In this document: piece by piece, positions 34,315 through 41,844 of the stretch
Numbering within the stretch: the first letter of the stretch is position 1
How the letters are laid out: the number at the start of each line of letters is the position of its first letter
Assembly: GCF_004345615.1 (NCBI RefSeq)
Contig: NZ_SLWK01000001.1
Span: 1 to 64,000, forward strand
Direction of reading: 5' to 3'
Origin: Natronoflexus pectinivorans
Lineage (GTDB): Bacteria > Bacteroidota > Bacteroidia > Bacteroidales > Marinilabiliaceae
DNA length: 64,000 nucleotides
Position numbers and translations under genes: made by a program
Notes under the pieces: generated by a model
Databases searched by the model: none
The model's input: the letters and a program-made list of their open reading frames with translations, nothing else
Told to the model about the DNA's origin: nothing

Positions 34315-34346
34315 TACCTATTGATTGATTTAATAATAGTCGATCA

Positions 34347-35084
34347 TTAAAAAAACGATGGTCGTTGTTTTAATTCAGCCTCCATTTGACGAACTTTGGG
34401 AATTAACACATTCTCCTCTAATATGGTATGATCTTTCAAATCCTTGCCTAATCGATAAAACTCAAGAAGTAGGTTTGTAAAATGGCAATTATCGGATGGA
34501 GGCGACATATACTTTAATAAAATACTCTGCATATCAAAAATCTTCTCCTCCAAATCGCTGTGATGATCAAGATATTTGTCAATTGAGTACTCTGAATATT
34601 TGTTGCGAAACTGCTCCGAAGTCATTTCCCCATTTATGGCTTTTTCCAGATCAAGAACGTAAGGAAAAGTGACCTGCTCTTCATCGTCAAGGTGTTCGGA
34701 AAACTCCTTGATGTATTCTTTGAAGAACCGAATCATTAACGCAGCCGTTTGGTCGGGTATTTCGGTCATAGACTCCAACTGCTCTATCTCCTTTTCAATT
34801 CTCGGAATCTGGTAATTGATATAGCACTGATGAGTATTATGCAAATAGGTTACCAACCAATGAGGAGGATGATCAATCAGTTGTTGCTGAGGAAAGTTTT
34901 CCCTCTCGTTAAACCATTGTGCCAGTTGCAGAAAAAAATCAACATTTATATTACTCTCCCTGCATACTGTTTCAATGGATTTGTCCTTAAAACCAAAAGG
35001 GATTTGAAGTCGCTGAATAACGGCAAGTATTTCAAAATTGAATTGCACCAGATCAGCCATCTTCATTTTTGCATGAATCCTCAT
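34347..35084 (-). CDS. Hemerythrin-domain protein (RIC/ScdA-like)
   Basis: A 245-aa cytoplasmic protein. The first 80 residues (DLVQFNFEILAVIQRLQIPFG, ETVCRESNINVDFFLQL) resemble the ScdA-N and adjoining region of iron-sulfur repair proteins. From about 80 a HHE four-helix bundle has candidate diiron ligands in THQCY, FSEHLDDEEQVTF, LDHHSDLEEKIF, CHFTNLL and LKDHTILEENVL. It may repair Fe-S clusters or sense O2/NO. It is upstream of the LuxR-type gene. Start choice among M1, M6 and M8 is uncertain. Confidence 0.85.
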   Translation of the reverse strand: MRIHAKMKMADLVQFNFEILAVIQRLQIPFGFKDKSIETVCRESNINVDFFLQLAQWFNERENFPQQQLIDHPPHWLVTYLHNTHQCYINYQIPRIEKEIEQLESMTEIPDQTAALMIRFFKEYIKEFSEHLDDEEQVTFPYVLDLEKAINGEMTSEQFRNKYSEYSIDKYLDHHSDLEEKIFDMQSILLKYMSPPSDNCHFTNLLLEFYRLGKDLKDHTILEENVLIPKVRQMEAELKQRPSFF

Positions 35085-35089
35085 AGCAA

Positions 35090-35215
35090 TAGATCGTTAG
35101 ATTATTAGATATTAGATACAAGTATGTTTCTTATTATCAACTGATTGAGCAATACTATAGCGATTTCATAAACGTTTGACAATTAGTTAAATAGAAGAAA
35201 TTAATAAACTATTGA
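35090..35215 (+). repeat. Dispersed intergenic repeat, copy B
   Basis: This shares ordered blocks with 1528-1668: GATCGTTAGATTATTAG, ATATTAGAT, TTATTATCAACTGATTGA, CAATACTAT, GACAATTAG and GAAATTAATAAACTATTGA. It is about 70-75% similar by eye with small gaps. It lies upstream of the hemerythrin gene, in the same plus-strand orientation as copy A. Confidence 0.55.
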
Positions 35216-35509
35216 TTTTTTAGAGCCTGTCTAAATTTATCCCCGTATTGTGGGATAAGATTTTAGACCGATAAACAAGACAAGATAGCATGCCAATTGT
35301 CTATAACAATCATTTTAAATATTCTATCAGTCTAATCCCGAATGTCTCGGGATAATGATCTATAATCTAAAAAAAATCTTCAAACTAAATTCAATCTGTT
35401 ACTTTTATCACTCCACAAAAACTAAGCAGTTCACAGAGCCGCTTATTTAGAATCAGTAAAAATAGTGTTTTGTTACCAAAACACAAAATCAGAATCTGCA
35501 ATTCCTTCA
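35216..35509. other. Gene-free region with small dyads
   Basis: This contains TTATCCC..GGGATAA (35237-35258) and ATCCCGA-ATGTC-TCGGGAT (35335-35353). The second is close in sequence to the dyad at 61774. The terminator for the hydrolase gene is at its right end. No gene is visible. Confidence 0.45.
35465..35484 (-). terminator. Terminator of the alpha/beta hydrolase gene
   Basis: GTGTTTTG-TTAC-CAAAACAC stem (8 bp), followed on the minus strand by TATTTTTAC. It lies 25 bp past the stop. Confidence 0.75.
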
Positions 35510-36316
35510 TTAATCCTCAATGAGGTAGCGAAGCGTTTTCATGAAAAGTTCAGGTTGATCGGCATGCAACCAATGTCCGGCATCAGGGATGGTAACCATT
35601 TGGGTTCCCGGGAAAAACCGATTAAAAACCAGGGTATCCTCATCTGCCACATAAGGAGATTGCTCACCCCTGATTAAAAAAACCGGGAAACTACCCCCTG
35701 AATTGACGGACTGAATGTTTGAAAAGCCATCCATTATTTCAGGCATCTCTTCTTTTAACACAGGCAAGTTCAATTGCCACGAATATCCTCCTGTTTTATT
35801 GCGTTTCACATTCTTAAGCAAAAACTGTCTCAGTTTTTTTGAAGGCAAATCATTTGACAACGCCCGATCCATCTCTCCCCTATTCGACATTTTGTCGATG
35901 GATATCTGAATAAGTGAATCCAAAATTTTGAGGTGATTGGTAGTAGTTTGCGCAAAATTTGAAAAGGTTCCGTAATCCTTGGGAGCTATGTCCAACACCA
36001 CCAGTTTGCTAACTATTTCAGGATTTTTTAGAGCCAATCGCATAACTGTTTTCCCGCCCATGGAGTGACCAACCAGAATCACCTTTTCATTGGTTTTGCT
36101 GCGGATAAGTTCCAGCAAGTCATTGGCCATTGCTTCATAGGTATGGATTTTATTATGTGGACTTTGACCATGATTACGCTGATCAGGAATAATGATCCGG
36201 TAATCATTTTCAAACTGCCGTGCCACTGTCAACCAATTATCTGACTCTCCATAAAGTCCATGCACAATCACCATAACCGGCCCCTTGGCACCCAATTCTC
36301 TTGCAAACAGCTCCAT
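35510..36316 (-). CDS. Alpha/beta hydrolase (YbfF-like esterase)
   Basis: A 268-aa cytoplasmic alpha/beta-hydrolase. The nucleophile S85 is in VGHSMGGKT, the oxyanion region is HGLYGESDNW (19-28), the motif DQRNHGQSPH (45-54) is typical of YbfF-type acyl-CoA/ester hydrolases, and the catalytic His is in DAGHWLHADQP near 250. The substrate is unknown. It follows pdxJ by 1 bp on the same strand, so they are cotranscribed. Confidence 0.9.
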   Translation of the reverse strand: MELFARELGAKGPVMVIVHGLYGESDNWLTVARQFENDYRIIIPDQRNHGQSPHNKIHTYEAMANDLLELIRSKTNEKVILVGHSMGGKTVMRLALKNPEIVSKLVVLDIAPKDYGTFSNFAQTTTNHLKILDSLIQISIDKMSNRGEMDRALSNDLPSKKLRQFLLKNVKRNKTGGYSWQLNLPVLKEEMPEIMDGFSNIQSVNSGGSFPVFLIRGEQSPYVADEDTLVFNRFFPGTQMVTIPDAGHWLHADQPELFMKTLRYLIED

Positions 36317-36317
36317 G

Positions 36318-37037
36318 TTAGTTCTTTTTCAAAAGCGCCTTATAACTTGCAATGGTTCTCTCAAGCCCCATGTACAAGGCATCGGCAATAAGCGCATGGC
36401 CAATTGAAACCTCTTTTAAAAAGGGGATGCATTCATTGAAATATTTAAGGTTTTCGAGGTTGAGATCATGACCGGCATTTACTTTCATTCCAAGTTTATT
36501 AGCCAGGTTCGCCGCTACTACAAAAGGCGCTACAGCTTTTTCCCGATCTTTGGCATAACCTGTTGCATAAGGTTCGGTATAAAGCTCAACCCTGTCGGTA
36601 TCAGTTTCAACAGCTTTGGCAATCATCTCTTCTACCGGATCAATAAAGATAGAAGTTCTGATGCCACTTTCCTTAAATTCGGAAATAACTTCCTGCAGAA
36701 ACGAGAAATGAGCGATGGTGTCCCAACCTGAACTTGACGTGATGGCTTCCGGAGGATCGGGCACCAGGGTAACCTGGTGCGGTTTAACGCTCTTAACAAG
36801 ATCTATAAACTCCCGGGAGGGATATCCTTCAATATTAAACTCCGTTTTAATCACAGGCCGGATATTGTGGACATCCTTCCTGGTAATGTGACGTTCATCC
36901 GGGCGCGGATGAACAGTAACGCCATCGGCTCCAAACAACTGCACATCCACTGCTGCTTTAACAACATCAGGAATAAATCCTCCGCGTGAATTGCGTAATG
37001 TAGCTATTTTATTTATGTTTACACTAAGTTTAGTCAT
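36318..37037 (-). CDS. pdxJ: Pyridoxine 5'-phosphate synthase
   Basis: PdxJ condenses 1-deoxyxylulose 5-phosphate with 3-amino-2-oxopropyl phosphate to pyridoxine phosphate (DXP-dependent vitamin B6 route). The 239-aa barrel shows LSVNINKIATLRNSRGG, GADGVTVHPRPDERHI, FNIEGYPSREFI, ELYTEPYA and NAGHDLNLENL. The length is standard. It heads the operon with the alpha/beta hydrolase and is divergent from the CBS gene. Confidence 0.97.
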   Translation of the reverse strand: MTKLSVNINKIATLRNSRGGFIPDVVKAAVDVQLFGADGVTVHPRPDERHITRKDVHNIRPVIKTEFNIEGYPSREFIDLVKSVKPHQVTLVPDPPEAITSSSGWDTIAHFSFLQEVISEFKESGIRTSIFIDPVEEMIAKAVETDTDRVELYTEPYATGYAKDREKAVAPFVVAANLANKLGMKVNAGHDLNLENLKYFNECIPFLKEVSIGHALIADALYMGLERTIASYKALLKKN

Positions 37038-37198
37038 TTTCGGTATTTAATTTGTAGCAACTTTTGTTTAAATTGAAGCCAAAAGTTATTTATCTTTTTT
37101 ATTTAACAACAGAACTATTTTCTGCATAAAAAGGTTTAACTTTAAATATAAGCTTGCAGAGCACAAAGTTATAAAGTATTTCGTTATTACTGATTTTT

Positions 37199-37864
37199 AT
37201 GCTGGCAAAAGATCTCATATCTGACATAATCCCTGCATTAAAAACCTCTGACACAGGTTTGGATGCACTTAACTGGATGGAAGCCTTTAAGGTTTCTCAT
37301 CTACCCATTGTTAATAACAAAGTGTTCCTGGGGCTAGTTTCAGACACCGACATTTATGAACTGAACACTGCCGGAGAACCGCTGGGAAATCACCGGTTAT
37401 CATTGATGAAACCTTACATCTTCGCTCATCAACACATATATGATGTGATTGAGATAGCCTCCAGATTGAAACTGAGCATTGTTCCTGTTTTAACCATTGA
37501 ACAGGAATATACCGGTGTGATTACGCAATACGATTTAATGCAACAGTTTAGTGAATTAATAGCAGCGCACACCCCCGGCGGAATCATACAAATTGAGATT
37601 GCACCGCGCGACTATGCTCTCTCCGAACTGGCCAGAATAGTAGAAGACTCTGACAGCAAAATACTAAGTTTATATGTAACACAAGAGCCGCTATCCGGTC
37701 AGTTGTTCATTACCATAAAACTAAATCGAACCGATTTACAACCTGTAATTAATGGTTTTGAAAGATACGGTTATAAAATAAGAGCCGAATATGGCTCCGA
37801 AAGTCATATGGATGAAACAGCCAAACGAAATTACGAATCGTTGATTCGTTATTTGAGCGTATAG
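37199..37864 (+). CDS. CBS-domain protein
   Basis: A 221-aa protein with a CBS pair in residues 1-120 (LPIVNNKVFLGLVSDTDIYEL; IVPVLTIEQEYTGVITQYDLMQ) and an ACT-like C-terminal domain (about 128-195). It probably binds an adenine nucleotide or similar ligand. This gene is found between pdxJ and nadK in many Bacteroidetes, and its function there is unknown. The envelope gene run follows at short spacing. Confidence 0.85.
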   Translation: MLAKDLISDIIPALKTSDTGLDALNWMEAFKVSHLPIVNNKVFLGLVSDTDIYELNTAGEPLGNHRLSLMKPYIFAHQHIYDVIEIASRLKLSIVPVLTIEQEYTGVITQYDLMQQFSELIAAHTPGGIIQIEIAPRDYALSELARIVEDSDSKILSLYVTQEPLSGQLFITIKLNRTDLQPVINGFERYGYKIRAEYGSESHMDETAKRNYESLIRYLSV

Positions 37865-37889
37865 GTCAGGTTTTGATATTCTTGGTGGG

Positions 37890-39305
37890 ATGGGATGGAA
37901 ATGTGCAGATATATATTTTGGGCTAATCATAGCTATTTTCCTTTACTCAATACCGGCATCAGCCGGAATTGAGGTTCAATCTTCATATGATGAATACCGC
38001 CAGGTAAGCAGCATTTACATTTCCGGAAATCACAGCACCCGTGAAATAACCATTTTAACTGAGTTGCCGTTTGAAACCGGCAACCTCATCAAAGAAAAAG
38101 ATATTCTTGCTCTTGCCAGGCGCGCAGAACAAAACCTGCTGAATACATCCCTTTTTAACTTTGTTGAGATAGATGTGATTTACCCCGACAGAAGAACCGT
38201 AAGCTTTCATATTGATGTTGAAGAGAGATGGTACATATGGGCTTTCCCGGTATTTGAACAGGAAGGACGCAACTTCAGTGATTTTCTTCGAATAAACGAT
38301 GGCTCCCATTTCAATTATGGCGTTTACCTCAAACACGACAATTTCAGAGGGAGAAACGAGACTCTTAAACTGAGAATGGTAACCGGATATCGCTCCCAGG
38401 TACTTTTTGAGTTTAAAAAACCCGGATTTAACCAGCAATCCGGTTGGGGCTTTAGCGCAGGATGGCTCTCGTATGACCAAACGGCCTATAACACCATGTA
38501 CGACAAGCAAGTATTTATAAAAACCTCAGGGTCCAGACTTTTAAGACAATCAACATTTGAGTTCAATTACTTCTACAGACATCAACTTGACCATCACCAC
38601 CAAATCACCGTCACCTATGAAAATTTAAATGCTGCAGATACTTTGCGAAAAATTAATCCCGATTTTTTGCCATCAAACTCCAACAACAATCAATCCATCG
38701 ATGCCGAATATAAATATAAGTACGACAGGAGAGATTCAAAAATCTATCCGTTACGGGGAAATAAATATCAATTCTCGTTTGCCAGACGGGGATTCAGCGT
38801 CGACAATGGCTATGAAGGTTTTTTTCAGACAACCGCCACAGCATCATTCCAATACCCGTTGACCAATCGAATATTTGCCGGAAGTAAAACACATTTGTCT
38901 GCCATCGATAAAGATCAGGTTCCTTATGTTTTCAGAACAGGTCTTGGTTACAGAGAGTATCTGAATGGTTTTGAATACCGGGTAATAGATGGAGCATCTT
39001 ATGGTTATGTTCAAAACAGATTATTGTATGAGATCATTCCCAGAACAGAGAGAAACATCAACTGGATACCTGTTTCTCAGTTTTCGAGAGTTCACTATGC
39101 ATTATACTTCAGACTTCACTTTGATGCAGGTTACGTTCTTAATGATAGAGCCATAAGCTATAATCAAATGGCAAACAGTTTACTAATGGGTTATGGATTT
39201 GGGTTTGATATGGTAACTTTTTATGATAAAATTTTGAGTCTGAATTATTCTTTTAATAATTTTGGCGAACATGGGATTTTTGTACATTTTAACCTATCCA
39301 TGTAA
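37890..39305 (+). CDS. POTRA / beta-barrel outer-membrane protein (BamA/TamA-like)
   Basis: A 471-aa outer-membrane protein. The signal peptide (about 1-25) precedes one POTRA-like domain (about 35-115: VSSIYISGNHSTREITILTELPFETGNLI, LLNTSLFNFVEIDVIYPD) and a barrel (about 130-471) ending in a beta-strand, GIFVHFNLSM. The YKYKYDRRDSKIYPLRGNKYQFSF segment resembles the Omp85 barrel. It is far shorter than BamA (41845-44415) and not its duplicate. It sits between the CBS gene and nadK. A role in inserting or moving proteins or lipids is inference. Confidence 0.8.
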   Translation: MGWKCADIYFGLIIAIFLYSIPASAGIEVQSSYDEYRQVSSIYISGNHSTREITILTELPFETGNLIKEKDILALARRAEQNLLNTSLFNFVEIDVIYPDRRTVSFHIDVEERWYIWAFPVFEQEGRNFSDFLRINDGSHFNYGVYLKHDNFRGRNETLKLRMVTGYRSQVLFEFKKPGFNQQSGWGFSAGWLSYDQTAYNTMYDKQVFIKTSGSRLLRQSTFEFNYFYRHQLDHHHQITVTYENLNAADTLRKINPDFLPSNSNNNQSIDAEYKYKYDRRDSKIYPLRGNKYQFSFARRGFSVDNGYEGFFQTTATASFQYPLTNRIFAGSKTHLSAIDKDQVPYVFRTGLGYREYLNGFEYRVIDGASYGYVQNRLLYEIIPRTERNINWIPVSQFSRVHYALYFRLHFDAGYVLNDRAISYNQMANSLLMGYGFGFDMVTFYDKILSLNYSFNNFGEHGIFVHFNLSM

Positions 39306-39320
39306 GCAAACCTGAAAAAA

Positions 39321-40199
39321 ATGAAAATAGCTATTTATGGCAAACAATTTGGAAAATTGTTTTATGAACGATGCACCAGTCTGTTCAATCACTTGGCTGA
39401 ACAAAAAATTGACTTCTGTATATACGCTCCATTCTACAATTTCCTGACCCAAACAGCCGGCATTCATCCTAAAACCGACAAACTGTTCAACAATCATCAT
39501 GATCTGCCGGAATCAGATCTAATGTTCAGCATTGGAGGAGACGGCACTTTTTTGGATGCTGTGACCATGATTCGCAACAAAAAAATCCCTATGGCAGGGA
39601 TTAACAGTGGCCGATTAGGGTTTCTGGCAGACATTTCGATGGAGGAGTTGCCAAAAGCACTAGATGATATTTTAAACAAACGCTTCAGGGTAAAACAACT
39701 GGATTTGCTAAAACTTGTTACAGAAATCCCTGAATTTGGTGAATTCAGATGTGCTTTAAACGAATTAGCCATCCAAAAAAGAGATGGATCATCAATGATA
39801 ACCATCCATACCTATTTAAACGATGAATTTTTAAACTCCTATTGGGCAGATGGCCTTATTGTGGCCACTCCCACAGGCTCCACTGCATATTCATTAAGCG
39901 TTGGTGGCCCTATATTGCATCCCTCGTCTCAGGATTTCGTGATAACCCCAATTGCTCCTCATAATTTAACGGTGCGACCACTTGTGGTGCCAAATGATGT
40001 AGAGTTAAAATTAAAAGTTGAAGGACGCGGAGGCACCTACCTGGCATCACTCGACTCAAGAAGCTGTATTTTAGATGAAGAGACTGAATTGATCATAAGA
40101 AAAGCCGGTTTTTCAGTTTCAGTAATTGAACCCGAAGGACATACATTTTACTCTACGTTGCGCTCCAAGCTAATGTGGGGAGCCGATAAAAGAAACTGA
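39321..40199 (+). CDS. nadK: NAD kinase
   Basis: NadK phosphorylates NAD to NADP. The 292-aa protein has the GGDGTFLDA motif at about residues 72-80, NSGRLGFLAD near 95-104, the NE/D region ALNELAIQKRDGSSM and the catalytic-domain motif ADGLIVATPTGSTAYSLS. It starts 15 bp after the POTRA-barrel gene, so both are likely in the same operon. Confidence 0.97.
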   Translation: MKIAIYGKQFGKLFYERCTSLFNHLAEQKIDFCIYAPFYNFLTQTAGIHPKTDKLFNNHHDLPESDLMFSIGGDGTFLDAVTMIRNKKIPMAGINSGRLGFLADISMEELPKALDDILNKRFRVKQLDLLKLVTEIPEFGEFRCALNELAIQKRDGSSMITIHTYLNDEFLNSYWADGLIVATPTGSTAYSLSVGGPILHPSSQDFVITPIAPHNLTVRPLVVPNDVELKLKVEGRGGTYLASLDSRSCILDEETELIIRKAGFSVSVIEPEGHTFYSTLRSKLMWGADKRN

Positions 40200-40313
40200 C
40201 TTCATTATAGATGTTTCCCCAATGGCAATAAGAGCAATAAATCAAACCTGTTATCGTTTTTATTATTTATAAAAACGGACTTAATAATCAAGGTAATCTT
40301 CATAACTCTATCA

Positions 40314-41093
40314 ATGCAAAAACCAGAATCGTATAACAGTCTATACAAACACCTGAAATCAGGCTTATTTTTGGCATTTCTATTCATTGGTTTTTTATCA
40401 GCTCCGGTAGAAGCACAAACAAAAATAGAAGGAGGTCCGTTTCTTGGAATTTCCTGGTATAACGGAGATCTGAATCCTGACAGAATGTTTTACAACATCC
40501 ATCCTTCCATAGGAGGTATTATAAGATATAATGTTAACGACCGAATTGCATTCAGAGGCGGATTGCAACTGGCCGGTCTCAGCGGCTCTTACCCCGAGTT
40601 TAATGACGTACATTTGCGCGAATATGATTCTGCCCCATACTCTTTCAAAAGAAATGTGATAGATTTATCTACGCTTTTGGAAATTAATTTTTTCTCATTT
40701 GACCATCCACACCGGCCTGAAACCATCTTTACTCCTTATGTTGCTTTAGGTGTGGCATCTACTTTTTACACAAGATATGAAGAAGTAGATGATAATCACT
40801 CTGAAAAACCGACTTTTGTATTATCTTTGCCGTTCGGTGCAGGAGTAAAATGGAAAGTTACCGATTGGTTCAAACTTGGAGCAGAATGGACTTTCCGTAA
40901 AACTTTCACCGATGATTTAGATGTAGTTGGAACCGATTTTCCTGTCAACCCGGGTGACCCGTTTGGCTTTGGAAGATCGAATTGGACGCATAATAATGAC
41001 TGGTATTCCATTGTTGGTGTATATGCTACCTTCAATATATTTACCAGAGATGCAAAATGTTATGATGGTTTCCACAACAGAGGAAGAAGATAG
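40314..41093 (+). CDS. DUF6089 outer-membrane barrel protein
   Basis: A 259-aa exported protein with an N-terminal signal anchor (about 16-35, GLFLAFLFIGFLSAPVEA) and an eight-strand-type barrel: GGPFLGISWYNGDLNP, YNVNDRIAFRGGLQLAGLSG, TPYVALGVASTFYTRYEE, PFGAGVKWKVTDWFKLGAEWTFR. DUF6089 proteins precede uppS and bamA in Bacteroidetes; the exact role is unknown. The uppS start is 1 bp after its stop. Confidence 0.85.
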   Translation: MQKPESYNSLYKHLKSGLFLAFLFIGFLSAPVEAQTKIEGGPFLGISWYNGDLNPDRMFYNIHPSIGGIIRYNVNDRIAFRGGLQLAGLSGSYPEFNDVHLREYDSAPYSFKRNVIDLSTLLEINFFSFDHPHRPETIFTPYVALGVASTFYTRYEEVDDNHSEKPTFVLSLPFGAGVKWKVTDWFKLGAEWTFRKTFTDDLDVVGTDFPVNPGDPFGFGRSNWTHNNDWYSIVGVYATFNIFTRDAKCYDGFHNRGRR

Positions 41094-41094
41094 T

Positions 41095-41841
41095 ATGCTT
41101 TTAAAAGAACAATTGAACCGGGAAAAATTACCACGCCATGTAGCCATTATCATGGACGGCAATGGGCGTTGGGCAAAAAAAAGAGGTAACGTGAGGGTCT
41201 TTGGCCATCAAAATGGAGTAAAAGCTGTACGGGAAGTCACAGAAGCCGCAGCAGAACTGGGCATTGAATTTCTAACTCTTTATGCTTTCTCAACAGAGAA
41301 TTGGACCCGACCGAAGAATGAAGTTGATGCACTGATGTCACTTTTGGTTTCCACCATTGCATCGGAAACCAAAACCCTGATGAAAAACAACGTAAAATTA
41401 AAATCCATAGGCTGTAAAAAAAGTTTGCCCGGAAATGTTATTGACAAACTCAATTCCTGCATCGAAAAAACGTCGAACAATACAGGGTTGACTTTGGTTT
41501 TAGCGCTGAGTTACAGCTCCAGATGGGAAATAATTCAGGGCATTAAGCAGTTGGCCGAAGATGTTAAAAACAATAAAATTAATTCAGACGAAATAAACGA
41601 TCATTTGTTTAGCCAATATTTGGAAACGAAAAACATGCCTGATCCTGAGCTTCTTATAAGAACCAGCGGAGAATTAAGAATAAGTAATTTCCTGCTTTGG
41701 CAGATTGCTTATTCAGAATTATACTTTTCTGATGTATTATGGCCTGATTTTCGCAAGGAACATTTCCATGAAGCACTTTTAAATTATCAACAAAGAGAAA
41801 GACGTTTCGGAAAAACAAGTGATCAGTTAATACTTAAATAA
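41095..41841 (+). CDS. uppS: Undecaprenyl diphosphate synthase (cis-isoprenyl transferase)
   Basis: UppS makes the C55 lipid carrier for peptidoglycan and O-antigen. From ATG 41095 the protein is 248 aa, starting MLLKEQLNREKLPRHVAIIMDGNGRWAKKRG with D21 as the catalytic Asp; a start at 41062 would overlap the previous gene. Further motifs are LTLYAFSTENW, LALSYSSRWEI, PDPELLIRTSGELRISNFLLWQ and AYSELYF. bamA follows after 3 bp. Confidence 0.95.
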   Translation: MLLKEQLNREKLPRHVAIIMDGNGRWAKKRGNVRVFGHQNGVKAVREVTEAAAELGIEFLTLYAFSTENWTRPKNEVDALMSLLVSTIASETKTLMKNNVKLKSIGCKKSLPGNVIDKLNSCIEKTSNNTGLTLVLALSYSSRWEIIQGIKQLAEDVKNNKINSDEINDHLFSQYLETKNMPDPELLIRTSGELRISNFLLWQIAYSELYFSDVLWPDFRKEHFHEALLNYQQRERRFGKTSDQLILK

Positions 41842-41844
41842 ACA

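Noticed and set aside
40927-41094. Long N-terminal extension of uppS
   Set aside because: It would overlap most of the end of the DUF6089 gene in another frame; UppS starts naturally at 41095 with MLLKEQLNREKLPRH.
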